DNA of 64,000 nt from an uncultured Coriobacteriaceae bacterium (GCA_902779675.1 CACZCK010000003.1:305863-369862); one strand, 5' to 3'; counted from the first letter of the stretch, positions 1 through 8,328 are shown. Notes: generated from the sequence alone by a model not told the origin. Numbers and translations are program-made.

Positions 1-870
1 CAGCAGGGCCTGCGCCACGAGCTCGGCAAACTCGCCCCCACGCAGGTAGGCCGCGATGTGGCGCGCGTCCCTGCCGGCGCTGCGGTCCAGCATGGGCCAG
101 GTGGCGTGCTTCAGTCCGAAGAGTCCGCGCAAGAGGCCGTTGAGCGCGACGACGCCGGGGTCATGTCGCGCGGGAGCCACCAGCTGGCGGCGGGCCGCCT
201 CCTCTGCCGTGGCTCCGCCACACGTCTCGGCGAGCACCCCCTCGACGAGGCGCGTCCGCTGCACCCGCTGAGCCACCTCGGCCTCGTCCGTCACGTCCTC
301 CAGATGGAAGGGACGCTTGCGCAGCCTGCCCGACGCAGTCGCATCGTCAAACACCTGCGCGCAGTGGTCGAGGGACTCCGTCCGCACGAAGGAGAGCACG
401 CCCTCCCCCATCCGCTGGCCTACCCCGGCGGCATCAGCCGATGTCCGATATGCCTCGTCGCAGACCTCGCGCGCCAGGCTGTCGAGCGCAGAGCCAGGCA
501 GTCTTGGGTCGAGAGTTCGATACGCCTCGCACGCCTCGTCAAAGCTCAGCGAGTCGACGTCGGGCGCCTCCACGGGCAGGCCATGCCGCTTTACGTAGCG
601 GGACATGAGCCTGTGCTCGATGGTCTGGTAGGTACGCTCGTTGCGCAGACGCTCGTATCCCATGCGCCGAGCAGCAGTCTTGGACGAGCCGCGCATGTAC
701 GTGCGGCGCCAGATGCCGACGGCCTCCGTGCGCACGGATTGGGGCACCACGGCACCGGGGCCCTGCGCCAGCGCCCGCTTGAGCGAACGACGGAGCAGCA
801 GGTCAAACCGTCCGCGCAGCCCGCGCGGCACCTCCTGCAGCAGCCTGTCCCAGTCCGTCGTTCCCCGCAT
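1..870 (-). CDS. Unrecognised protein, C-terminus cut off by window edge
   Basis: An open frame without a stop runs leftwards from an ATG at 870 to the window edge (290 codons, incomplete). Codons end mostly in G or C as in neighbouring genes, and no other frame here reads convincingly. The product is Arg-, Glu- and Ala-rich, apparently helical and soluble, with no signal peptide or membrane segment; it begins MRGTTDWDRLLQEV and has no catalytic motif I can name. The start is weakly supported: a purine stretch (GAAGAG) lies about 9-14 bases upstream. The family is not recognised; the missing C-terminus may hold the diagnostic part. Confidence 0.55.
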   Translation of the reverse strand, partial: MRGTTDWDRLLQEVPRGLRGRFDLLLRRSLKRALAQGPGAVVPQSVRTEAVGIWRRTYMRGSSKTAARRMGYERLRNERTYQTIEHRLMSRYVKRHGLPVEAPDVDSLSFDEACEAYRTLDPRLPGSALDSLAREVCDEAYRTSADAAGVGQRMGEGVLSFVRTESLDHCAQVFDDATASGRLRKRPFHLEDVTDEAEVAQRVQRTRLVEGVLAETCGGATAEEAARRQLVAPARHDPGVVALNGLLRGLFGLKHATWPMLDRSAGRDARHIAAYLRGGEFAELVAQALL

Positions 871-1103
871 GCATGCCCATCTCTTCGAAGCTTCGCCTCC
901 GGCGTTTGCCGGGGATAAGACCATACACCATCGGCGTGCACATCCGAGGGTCATGGGGCGGGTTTCTGCGCCCCCTCGCACTCGCCGTGGGGATTGCGGT
1001 GGCGGTCGTAGGCGGCACCGATCTTGCCATGAGGCTCCTGGCCATAGGAAGGCACGGGCAGACCGAGCGATAGGCCGCACACGCGAGCCGACTCCGTCAC
1101 TCG

Positions 1104-1430
1104 TCACGCCGCGAGGGCCAGCAGCGCGTAGCAGCCCATGCCCACCACGGCGCACCACACGAGCGAGCCGCTCTTGCGGGCCACCAGCAAGACCACCAGC
1201 GCAGACGCGAGCGCACGCATCGCAAGCAGCGGGTCCTGCGCGTAAGCATCGGGACGGACGAGGTCGTTGGCCACCAGCGCGGCGAACGCCGCTACGGGTA
1301 TGAGCGACAGGGCGCGCTCCACACGCGGCGAGAGGCTCCTTCCCCGCAGCAGGACCAGCGGGAGGCACCGGCAGGCGAGCATAACCACCAGCAGCGCCGC
1401 CCACAGCAGCAGGATCTGCCTCGTGTTCAT
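1104..1430 (-). CDS. azlD: AzlD-type branched-chain amino acid exporter subunit
   Basis: A 108-residue hydrophobic protein with about four membrane segments, the usual size of AzlD, the small partner of AzlC. AzlC/AzlD (BrnF/BrnE in Corynebacterium) form an inner-membrane exporter of branched-chain amino acids or analogues. The start chosen is the ATG at 1430 (MNTRQILLLW), which overlaps the azlC stop by four bases (ATGA), implying translational coupling; the longer upstream extension in the same frame lacks a ribosome site. Family assignment comes from size, topology and the adjacent azlC; substrate is inferred. Confidence 0.88.
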   Translation of the reverse strand: MNTRQILLLWAALLVVMLACRCLPLVLLRGRSLSPRVERALSLIPVAAFAALVANDLVRPDAYAQDPLLAMRALASALVVLLVARKSGSLVWCAVVGMGCYALLALAA

Positions 1431-2110
1431 TGGTCCCGCACCTCCCCAAAAGCCACGCCGCACGCGACGCCCGCCACGGCCCCGACCACGATGGCAACAT
1501 CATCGAGGCCCAGCAGCTTGCACGCCGTGACCCCAAGGGCGGCAGCCAGGCACGTCAGCGCCGTGGCGGCTCCCTTGAGCTGACCCACCAGAAGGCAGAT
1601 AAAGATGGCCGTCATGCCAAAGGACATCACGTCCGTCGGAAGGCTCAGCACGGCTCCCAAGGCGGCCCCGACACCATTGGCACAGGCCCACGAGAGCATG
1701 GAGGCAACATTGACCACGTTGGCGCGCGGCAGGTCCCACCCGTCAGCCGACGAGAAGCGGTCGAGGTTGACGCCAAAGGTCTCGTCGGTCACCAGCGCCG
1801 CAAAGCCGAGGGCGCGCCTGCGCCGCTCCTTGCCCAAATACGGGGCGAAGGCGGCCGAGTAGAGCAGCTGGCGCGTGGTCACCAGCGAGACGCTGAGAAC
1901 GATCGATGCCAGCGGTGTGCCGGCCATCCAGAGGTTGGAGACCATGAACTGCCCGGCGCCCGAATAGTACGTGGCCGAGAAGAGAAACGCCATGAGCGGC
2001 GTGAACCCCACCTGCGCCTCCATGACGCCACACGGCACGCCGATGGAGGCGTAGGCCAGCATGACGGGAGCCGCCAGGGACAGGGCCTGTCGCACGTCCT
2101 GCGCTCTCAT
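1427..2110 (-). CDS. azlC: AzlC family branched-chain amino acid exporter, large subunit
   Basis: The 227-residue integral membrane protein carries the conserved AzlC N-terminal half (SLAAPVMLAYASIGVPCG, then FLFSATYYSGAGQFM) followed by the polar TRQLLYSAAFAPYL loop and the DETFGVN segment typical of the family. It acts with AzlD in exporting branched-chain amino acids across the cytoplasmic membrane. The ATG at 2110 follows a clear GAGGAGG ribosome site. azlD begins inside its stop codon, so the pair is one transcript. The upstream 150 bases contain an AT-rich stretch (around 2140-2165) that could hold the promoter, but no regulator gene is adjacent. Confidence 0.9.
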   Translation of the reverse strand: MRAQDVRQALSLAAPVMLAYASIGVPCGVMEAQVGFTPLMAFLFSATYYSGAGQFMVSNLWMAGTPLASIVLSVSLVTTRQLLYSAAFAPYLGKERRRRALGFAALVTDETFGVNLDRFSSADGWDLPRANVVNVASMLSWACANGVGAALGAVLSLPTDVMSFGMTAIFICLLVGQLKGAATALTCLAAALGVTACKLLGLDDVAIVVGAVAGVACGVAFGEVRDQ

Positions 2111-2259
2111 CGTACTCGCCTCCTCTCGACGTTGCCTTGCTTAATATGTCTTAAGATAAGTCAAGAAGCTTACCGCAGCCGGACGCGCTTTGCCACCCAC
2201 TCAAGGCGTACCATGGAGGCGCGACAGTGCCCGATGGCAGGATGCAGGAGGCTCCAAGC

Positions 2260-2661
2260 ATGATTGGCGACGACGCCTGGTACAACGAGTTCGACCGACT
2301 CGACGACCTTGCGATGGGCTACGAGGTCGCCGTCATCCCGCTGTTCGAGAGCGACTACTTGAGGGAGTTCTACGACCTTTACGAGATAGTGAACAGGAAG
2401 GCACGGCTCACGTGCGCGGAGGAGAGCTTCGAACAGGTGCTCCTAGACGTGAGCGGCGCGGGACGCTGGGAGGCCGTCGCCCAGAAGACGAGGGAGCTGT
2501 ACGGGCCACCCAAACGCGTGATGGTCTTTGACGACGTTGTGCAACTGAGAGAGGAGCTGGAGGGCCCCAGTGGGCTCGCTCCGTTCTTCTTCGTCTTCGA
2601 CCTGATGTTTTGCGAGTACGATGGGTTTGCCCTCTGCTTTATGAGCGGCACCAACAACTAG
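2260..2661 (+). CDS. Small acidic hypothetical protein
   Basis: A 133-residue acidic soluble protein (starts MIGDDAWYNEFDRLD) with no signal peptide, membrane span or metal motif. The start at 2260 is fixed by AGGAGG at 2246-2251, eight bases upstream; the in-frame ATG 33 bases earlier has none. Features visible are aromatic and acidic clusters near the N-terminus (LFESDYLREFYDLYEI) and a hydrophobic C-terminal strand (APFFFVFDLMF) as in small immunity-like or DUF proteins. The next gene starts 35 bases downstream on the same strand, so they may be cotranscribed. I do not recognise the family. Confidence 0.7.
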   Translation: MIGDDAWYNEFDRLDDLAMGYEVAVIPLFESDYLREFYDLYEIVNRKARLTCAEESFEQVLLDVSGAGRWEAVAQKTRELYGPPKRVMVFDDVVQLREELEGPSGLAPFFFVFDLMFCEYDGFALCFMSGTNN

Positions 2662-2696
2662 GCACCCGGCCAATCAGGCACCACGGAGGTTTAGGC

Positions 2697-2897
2697 ATGG
2701 CCCGTCCAACAGGCAAGAAGCGCATGACCCTCTCGGAGCACCTCGCGCAGCGGGCGCGGGCAGCCGAGGAGTCCGAGGCCTGCGAGCAGGCGCGCATGCA
2801 TAGCATCCAGAACCTCAGGGAGCTGGACGCGCAGGTGCTCTGCACCTGTCCGGCCTGCGTACGTCTGCGCCAGATGCAGGCCAAGGCCTCCGAGTGA
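2697..2897 (+). CDS. Small basic protein with C-T-C-P-A-C motif
   Basis: This 66-residue protein starts at an ATG preceded by GGAGG (about nine bases upstream); a longer in-frame extension reads through the end of the preceding gene and is rejected. It is strongly charged and helical (TLSEHLAQRARAAEE) and ends with CTCPACVRLRQ, a CxCxxC cluster that could bind a metal or form disulfides. A second, decayed copy of the same gene lies at 7475-7674 with the same CTCPACVRLRQ ending, which shows that this short frame is a real, conserved protein. Function unknown. Confidence 0.75.
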   Translation: MARPTGKKRMTLSEHLAQRARAAEESEACEQARMHSIQNLRELDAQVLCTCPACVRLRQMQAKASE

Positions 2898-3009
2898 TGC
2901 CTGCCGTCACATCACTGTTCACGCCCATAACCTTCGAAAGGCGCACTCATACCAGGACGCTCGACGAGCGCTAATCCCAATGAGCATGAGCGTGCCACAG
3001 GCGACAGAC

Positions 3010-3762
3010 CTAAAGCGCGATGGCCATGCCGTCACGAGCAAGCTCGATGCCGCGGCGCGCGGCGATCCGCTCGACCTCTGCCCGCTCGTCTGCGCCCCAC
3101 GAGGGATTGTGGTGAATGAGCAGCACCCTGCCAAAGCGTTCCCGCGGCAGCCCCGCCGCAAGCGCCTCGACGCTCGTGTGCCGTGGATCTCCGGCGCCAA
3201 CCTGCCAGCACTCGTGCAAGAGAAGCAGCGAGTGAACGCAGTCCTTCCAAGCGGCGGGATCAAAGCTGGTGTCGGTGGCGTAGGTCACGAGGTCTCCCAC
3301 GCGCAGTTCGAATGAGGGAGACGAATGGATCTGTGGCCTGACGGCCACGGGCAGGCCACAGACGTCGAAATCCCGCCCACCGTAGTCGTGGTAGCGTACC
3401 TCGCGGGCAAAGCCAGAGGAGCCCGAGGAATACAGGGCACTCTGCAGCAGGTCACCCGCATATTCCTCGGTCGTCTTGGGGTACACGGGCCTTCCCGGGC
3501 CATACACGTCCACGCGCTTGCCCGCAGCAAACCTCTTGAGGTACATCAGACCGACCACATGGTCGAGGTGGTAGTGCGACAGAAGCACGCTCAGGCGGTC
3601 GTGCCGTGCCAGCACCTCTGCAGCAAGGTCGAGGTTCGCGACGCCCGTCCCTGCATCGAGCATGATCAGATGTTCCCCCGCCTCAAGCAGGAAGCAACTC
3701 GTCTCCTGCCCGGCCTGCGGCATCCACCCAGCGCTTCCCAACACCCATAACGTGGCGTCCAT
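3010..3762 (-). CDS. MBL-fold metallo-hydrolase, RNase Z-like
   Basis: The 250-residue protein has the metallo-beta-lactamase fold of the RNase Z/phosphodiesterase branch: N-terminal strands with MLDAGTG, the metal-binding HYHLDH motif (HxHxDH), a later ATDTSFD aspartate and the terminal LIHH histidines. Such enzymes use two zinc ions to hydrolyse phosphodiesters or related esters in the cytosol. It lacks the long exosite arm of tRNase Z, so a tRNA substrate is not assumed. ATG 3762 follows AAAGGGGAGAG. It stands alone, upstream on the same strand only the tRNA-Glu gene and its terminator. Confidence 0.85.
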   Translation of the reverse strand: MDATLWVLGSAGWMPQAGQETSCFLLEAGEHLIMLDAGTGVANLDLAAEVLARHDRLSVLLSHYHLDHVVGLMYLKRFAAGKRVDVYGPGRPVYPKTTEEYAGDLLQSALYSSGSSGFAREVRYHDYGGRDFDVCGLPVAVRPQIHSSPSFELRVGDLVTYATDTSFDPAAWKDCVHSLLLLHECWQVGAGDPRHTSVEALAAGLPRERFGRVLLIHHNPSWGADERAEVERIAARRGIELARDGMAIAL

Positions 3763-3807
3763 GTCTCTCCCCTTTGAGTCGGTTCTTGAACGACCCCAGT
3801 GGTTGAA

Positions 3808-3833
3808 TACGAAAACAGGCCCCGAAGGGCCTG
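3808..3833 (-). terminator. Rho-independent terminator of tRNA-Glu copy 1
   Basis: On the minus strand a seven-bp GC stem (CAGGCCC / GGGCCTG) closed by a TTCG tetraloop is followed by GTTTTCGTAT. It lies directly 3' of the tRNA-Glu gene. Nearly the same element follows tRNA-Glu copy 2. Confidence 0.85.
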
Positions 3834-3841
3834 CGAAAGTT

Positions 3842-3918
3842 TGGTAGCCCGTACCAGATTCGAACTGGTGATCTCCGCCTTGAGAGGGCGGCGTCCTAAA
3901 CCGCTAGACGAACGGGCC
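3842..3918 (-). tRNA. tRNA-Glu (anticodon CTC), copy 1
   Basis: The 77-base minus-strand cloverleaf starts GGCCCGT and ends in an encoded CCA. The anticodon stem CCGCC/GGCGG encloses the loop CTCTCAA, giving anticodon CTC for GAG codons, and the T arm contains GTTCGAATC. The acceptor pairs except for a terminal G-U. An identical 77-base copy sits at 9987-10063 with a similar terminator, so the two form direct repeats about 6.1 kb apart. Confidence 0.95.
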
Positions 3919-4053
3919 GTATGTGATGCGCGGACTTGTGCCGCTGCGCAGAATTTATCATACACGAATGTCGGCCCGTGTGCGAGAGAATCTTTGGCCT
4001 TTTTGAAAAGACTTGGCTCAGACGAGGCTGACAGCCGAACAAGCCCTGCTCCC

Positions 4054-4745
4054 CTATAGCCGCCCGAGCATGATCGCGATGACGCAGATGTAGCAGATGG
4101 TCTTTGGAATCATGAGCATGCCCATCATGGGCTTGTCCCTGGCATAGAGCACCACACCCATGTAGCAGGCAAAGCTCAGTGTCACAAGGCCAGCCAGCAT
4201 CCACTCCTGGTACCAGACCACAAGGTAGAGCACCGTGATCACGCCCATCGCCACGAAGGGCACGTTGCGGCGGATGCCCCAGGTGCGATCACCCTCACGC
4301 GAGAACCACCGGTTCTGCGGGAACAGGCAGAGCGCCACGCGCACCGCGGCGAGCGCCACAAGTACCGTGCGTGCCACGCTCTGCCCGGCATGCACCTGCC
4401 CCTCAACACCCGGCATCAGGGTCATGGCGTCAAAGAGCAGAATGTAGAAGCCCGTCATGGTAATGGACGAGACCAGGTTTCCCAGTCCCAGCCAGAACGC
4501 ACGGCGCCTCTGCTCCTCGGGGTCGTCGGTTTCGCCATGCACGTTGCCCAGGATGCGTGGCACCAGATGGAAGGCGTCGCCGCAGCCCAGAAGGAACGCC
4601 ATCGCAGCACACGCGCCTGCATAGGCGGGATGGGCTCCCCATCGCGCCATAACAAAGACGATACCGTAACCAGCGCGAACAACAGGTATCCAGCGCAAAA
4701 GACGCTCTCACCGATGCGCATGCCCAAAGGCTTCTGCTCTGCCAT
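4054..4745 (-). pseudogene. Multi-pass membrane protein, frameshifted
   Basis: Two overlapping minus-strand frames make one protein. The N-terminal part (MAEQKPLGMRIGESVFCAGYL) starts at 4745 behind a GGAGGA ribosome site and holds the first membrane helix; the rest (from about ARWGAHPAYAGACAAM, through GCGDAFHLVPRIL to the stop at 4054) is in another frame with at least five further hydrophobic helices. The change of frame falls near 4630-4690, where both frames encode matching sequence, so a one-base indel is the simplest explanation. Family not recognised. An alternative is a shorter protein starting at the ATG at 4698, but no ribosome site precedes it. A sequencing error cannot be excluded. 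Confidence 0.65.
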
Positions 4746-4925
4746 GCTCTCCTCCAAAGAACCCCTGGCTCACGAGCCAATGCCTTGGGTCGGCCACCTC
4801 AGCCACTCTTCACAGCAGCTATGGTAGCGCAGGCTCGGCCTTGCACTCGGCACGCTGCTGGCCGCAGGCAGCGCAACACCTTCTTCCGCCTTGTGCACGT
4901 CATGCTTACGCTCCCAAGAATTGTC

Positions 4926-4995
4926 ATTTGCATTGTTTTGCTTGTACGTAATTGGTCATTTGCACACGTATGCCGCCTCATACCTACCATTTGCA
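4926..4995 (+). promoter_or_regulatory. Three phased ATTTGCA repeats upstream of GH32-like lipoprotein
   Basis: The heptamer ATTTGCA occurs at 4926-4932, 4958-4964 and 4989-4995, all in the same orientation and spaced 32 and 31 bases, that is three helical turns. The first two share the longer GTCATTTGCA. They lie 75-145 bases before the ATG at 5070 in the AT-richer part of the 324-base gap 4746-5069, the rest of which shows nothing I can name. A regulator-binding array is inferred. Confidence 0.4.
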
Positions 4996-5069
4996 GCATC
5001 GTCAAGGTGCCTCGCCTATCCAGCGCCAACAATCGTTGCAAGGCTGGCTGACACATGGGGGTGTGCATC

Positions 5070-6584
5070 ATGCAAAGGCATCGGTTCTGGCTCGCGGCAC
5101 TGTCTCTCTTCACCTTGCTCATCACGGCTTGCGGAGCCCCCGCAAGCCTGCCCGACGAGCCCTATGAGGCGGTCGAACACAAGCTCTACCCCGCGCCACA
5201 AGACGCGTATGTGGGTGACACGATGCCCTTCGTGACCGATGACGGCACCCTCGAGCTCTACTACCTCTACGAGACCGACCACAACGGCCAGGGATACCAC
5301 CCCGTCTACAAGTACACGACCACCGACCTCTGCTCCTACGAGGACCATGGCAAGGTGCTCGACTTTGGCCTGATGTCCGACCCCGACCCAGCCATCGGCA
5401 CCGGTTCGGTGCTTCAGGACCAAGACGGGCTCTACCATCTCTTCTACACCGGTCACAACGATGCGGGCAACGGTGGCAAGGGCAAGGAGTGCGTCATGCA
5501 CGCCACCAGCACCGACCGCGAGAGCTGGACCAAGGTCCCCGAGGACACCTTCTTCGCTCCCGAGGGCTACTCCACCGACGACTTCCGCGACCCCGAGGTC
5601 TTCTGGGTCGAAGAGGACCAGTGCTATTGGATGCTCATTGCCGCACGGGAGGACAGTCTGGGCGGCGTAGTGGCCAAATACACCTCCTTCGACCTCAAGA
5701 GCTGGGAGTTCCAAGGCCCGATCTACGCGCCTCGGGAGCAGTACATGCTTGAGTGCCCCGACCTGTTCCGCATGGGCGACACCTACTACCTCACCTACAG
5801 CTGGGACTGCGTGACCTACTACGCCATGAGCGACTCGATGAACGGGCCCTTTGAGGCGCCTGCCAACAACGTGCTCGACGGCACGGGGTTCGTCTTCTAT
5901 GCGGCCAAGACTGCCGAGCTCGACGGCACCCGCTACCTGTGCGGATGGATCGGGCGCGCGGGCCTGACGTCGGACTCGGGCATCTACCAGTGGGCGGGAA
6001 ACATGCTCAACCACGAGCTGGTGCAGCACGAGGACGGCACCCTGGGTGTCCGCGCACCGCAGACCTTTGCCAGCGTGTTCACGCAGGAGAAGCCCTTCCA
6101 GGCCGTCAAGAGGCAGGGCTCGGTCAAAGTCAAGGACACCACCATCACACTCAAGGGCCAGGGCGACACCCCCGCGATCGCAGACATGGGCACGCGCGCT
6201 CCCACGATGATTCTGGAGTGCGACGTGAAGATCGACGAGGGTGGGCGTGCCGGGTTCGCCTTTGGCGGCAGCGAGACTGATGAGACCTATACGGCGCTCT
6301 GCCTGGACGCAGGACGCGGACAGCTGCACTACGAGGGCTACCAGATCGCCGACCTCGCGCAGATGGACCCGCAGGTCTACACCACCTTCGACTTCTCGTC
6401 CGCAGAGACCCACCATGTGACGCTCGTGTGCGAGAACGAGATCGTGGTCACCTACATCGATGACACCAAGGCCCTGAGCACCCGAATCAACCACTCAACC
6501 GGCGGCGCGCACATCTGCGTCTTTGCTGACGGATGCGGCGCTGAGTTCGGCAACGTCACCATGAGGCTGCCGGAAAAGGGATAG
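5070..6584 (+). CDS. GH32-like glycoside hydrolase lipoprotein (fructan/sucrose-type)
   Basis: A 504-residue secreted lipoprotein: charged start, hydrophobic helix and lipobox LLITACGA. The five-bladed propeller region has the GH32 family hallmarks DFRDPEVFW (RDP transition-state aspartate) and MLECPDLF (EC acid/base glutamate), then a C-terminal beta-sandwich from about residue 340 (ILECDVKIDEGGRAGFAFGG). The usual N-terminal nucleophile motif WMNDPNG is replaced by AYVGDTMPF, whose Asp is the likely nucleophile as in atypical GH32-like proteins. Predicted role: cleavage of fructosyl-sugars outside the cell. ATG 5070 follows GGGGGTG; an ATG 15 bases earlier lacks a site. It is the only intact gene between the two tRNA-Glu copies. 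Confidence 0.82.
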   Translation: MQRHRFWLAALSLFTLLITACGAPASLPDEPYEAVEHKLYPAPQDAYVGDTMPFVTDDGTLELYYLYETDHNGQGYHPVYKYTTTDLCSYEDHGKVLDFGLMSDPDPAIGTGSVLQDQDGLYHLFYTGHNDAGNGGKGKECVMHATSTDRESWTKVPEDTFFAPEGYSTDDFRDPEVFWVEEDQCYWMLIAAREDSLGGVVAKYTSFDLKSWEFQGPIYAPREQYMLECPDLFRMGDTYYLTYSWDCVTYYAMSDSMNGPFEAPANNVLDGTGFVFYAAKTAELDGTRYLCGWIGRAGLTSDSGIYQWAGNMLNHELVQHEDGTLGVRAPQTFASVFTQEKPFQAVKRQGSVKVKDTTITLKGQGDTPAIADMGTRAPTMILECDVKIDEGGRAGFAFGGSETDETYTALCLDAGRGQLHYEGYQIADLAQMDPQVYTTFDFSSAETHHVTLVCENEIVVTYIDDTKALSTRINHSTGGAHICVFADGCGAEFGNVTMRLPEKG

Positions 6585-6616
6585 CCAGAGGCACAGCAGC
6601 TTCTATCTGTGCAACC

Positions 6617-6655
6617 TGCCGCCCTGCAGCGCAAGCGATGCGCTGCAGGGCGGCA
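6617..6655 (+). terminator. Long perfect hairpin after GH32-like gene
   Basis: A 17-bp perfect stem (TGCCGCCCTGCAGCGCA and its complement) with the five-base loop AGCGA begins 33 bases after the stop codon. It has no T-run, so it may terminate weakly or protect the transcript end. Confidence 0.75.
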
Positions 6656-6792
6656 TACACTTGGAGGTGACACCCGTTAAGACTGGCATGCCCTTCGACA
6701 CACAAGATACCAAGCTTGAGCTTATTCGCTAGACCCGCTCGCAATCGACATCGATCCCGAAGATCCGCCGAGCCTTGGCCCTAGGAGGAACC

Positions 6793-7473
6793 TTGGACAA
6801 GCCCGTCACCACCCTGTTCATGCTGATGTCCTTGGATGGCAAGATCAGCACCGGAGCAACCGACGGATTCGACATGGACCGCGACCTGCCCCGCATCCCC
6901 GGCGTCCGCGAAAGCTTGCACCAGTACTACGATGCCGAACAGCATACCGACCTCTGGTCGCTCAACACCGGACGCGTGATGGCCAAGATTGGCACGAATA
7001 CCAGCGAGATACCCGAGAAGACTCCCGTGTCGTTCGCCATCCTCGACAACAGCCACCTCACCGAGCATGGAGTGCATTAGCTCTGTGCGAAGGCGCGGGA
7101 GCTCGTGCTCATCACCTCGAGTCCGCACCATCCGGCGTTCTGTGTTGTCGAGGAGAACCTCCACGTTCTCTATCAGGAAGACCCCTCGCTTGTCGACGCG
7201 CTCGCATGGCTCAAGACGGAGCTTGGATGCGAGCGGCTCACCATCCAGTCTGGCGGCACGCTCAACGGGGCCTTCCTGCGCGAGAAACTGCTGGACTATG
7301 TGGACGTGGTCATCGCTCCCATGCTAGTGGGTGGCAAAGGCACGCCCACGCTAATCGACGGCAGGTCGCTCGCCGAGGGAGACGACCTCTCAGAACTCGG
7401 TGTGCTTGAGCTCGTAGACTGCATCGTTCTGGAAGGCTCCTACCTGCGACTGCGCTATAGGGTGGTGTCTTGA
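6793..7473 (+). pseudogene. RibD/dihydrofolate reductase-like protein interrupted by amber stop
   Basis: The N-terminal part reads TTLFMLMSLDGKISTGATDG, the NADPH-fold signature of the RibD C-terminal (DHFR-like) family; the C-terminal part continues in the same frame with LTIQSGGTLNGAFL and VIAPMLVGGKGTPTLIDG, also diagnostic. A single TAG at 7078-7080 interrupts them between TEHGVH and LCAKARELVLIT. The intact protein would have 226 residues, normal for a stand-alone family reductase. A TTG start at 6793 is preceded by AGGAGG four bases away. No riboflavin genes surround it. One base change (for example CAG or TAT to TAG) explains the lesion; a sequencing error is the alternative. Confidence 0.85.
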
Positions 7474-7474
7474 C

Positions 7475-7674
7475 ATGGTCTGTCAACCAGGCAAAAGGAA
7501 GATGGCCTCTCCGAACGTCTCGCACTGAGGGTTCAGGCCGCCAAGAGATCCTGAGCCCAAGAAGAGGCGCGTCTGCGAACCATCCAGAACGTGAAGGAGC
7601 CGGACGCGCAAGTACTCTGCACCTGTCCGGCGTGCGTGAGGCTCCGTCAGACGCGCGATGGGTTCTCAGGCTAA
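7475..7674 (+). pseudogene. Decayed second copy of the CTCPAC small protein
   Basis: Base-level similarity to the gene at 2697-2897 is evident along the whole length: the ATG context, a PGKRKM segment, LSERLA, RTIQNVKEPDAQVL and CTCPACVRLRQ. The copy has a one-base insertion after codon 10 that leads to a TGA, and the restored frame has another TGA in the middle. It begins one base after the stop of the broken reductase. The conserved 3' half suggests recent decay. Confidence 0.8.
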
Positions 7675-7795
7675 CGCTCTCGCGAAGGCAGGCACTCCGA
7701 TTATCGGAGACTATCATCGGTTGCTGGTTGTATCATCGGGAGGCGGTGTCTGCACAACCGAGGCCCGTATGGCCTACATGGGATAGGGAGCAACT

Positions 7796-8077
7796 ATAAA
7801 GTACGCAGTCACACTCCACGACAAGAAGGTCGACATCGACAGCAACGCAAGCCCCGACGAGATCCTGGCACGTGCAAAGGAGGAGGGCATCGAGCTGTCC
7901 GACGAGCAGCTCGAGTAGGTTTCGGGTGGCGCCTGGTTCAGCGACACCACCGTAATGCCCTCGCAACTCGCCATCATCTGCGACAACTGCGGTGGCATTG
8001 AGATTGAGCTGACGGATGAGGTCATGACACAAGGCTATGCAGATTGCCCGAAGTGCGGCACGAGGTTCATGCTGTAG
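7796..8077 (+). pseudogene. Nif11-like RiPP leader peptide with Cys-rich tail, inactivated
   Basis: Reading from ATA at 7796 behind GGGAGC gives KYAVTLHDKKVDIDSNASP, DEILARAKEEGIELSDEQLE, a TAG at 7916-7918, then VSGGAW. The segment up to VSGG matches the C-terminal part of Nif11-type/double-glycine leader peptides, whose cleavage follows the GG. The tail has two CxxC pairs (CDNCGG and CPKCG) and ends at 8077, 93 codons in all. Two defects are visible: the expected ATG is ATA and a Gln codon has become TAG; the frame has a stop just upstream so no other start is available. No modification enzyme is adjacent. The double CxxC tail could alternatively be a zinc ribbon of a non-RiPP protein. Confidence 0.65.
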
Positions 8078-8102
8078 ACATCGTCCAATACGACTGACAT
8101 GG

Positions 8103-8145
8103 ACGGGCTGGTGTTGTCCCCGATACGGGAGCAGTGCCAGCCCGT
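8103..8145 (+). terminator. Possible terminator hairpin in 8078-8328 gap
   Basis: ACGGGCTGG at 8103-8111 pairs with CCAGCCCGT at 8137-8145, and the loop contains a smaller CCCG/CGGG stem. A short T-containing stretch follows (CGTTGCCCTCTTTA). It lies 26 bases after the RiPP-like relic. The rest of the gap shows no gene. Confidence 0.45.
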
Positions 8146-8328
8146 TCGTTGCCCTCTTTAGCTGCGCGCCAGCAGGTGCACTAACTGCCCGTACACCTCC
8201 TTGCGTGTCCCACATCGTTGGCCCATTGACCACTAGTCGAGTATGGAAGATGGGTTCAGTGGCTCTGACGATGGTAGGCCGTATCGTATACACATGTACT
8301 CTGTTCGGGAAGACGTGGGGGGTCTGGC

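Noticed and set aside
58..918. Plus-strand 286-codon open frame at the left end
   Set aside because: It is antisense to a minus-strand frame with better codon bias; its translation is rich in Arg, His and Ala without pattern, as in GC-rich shadows.
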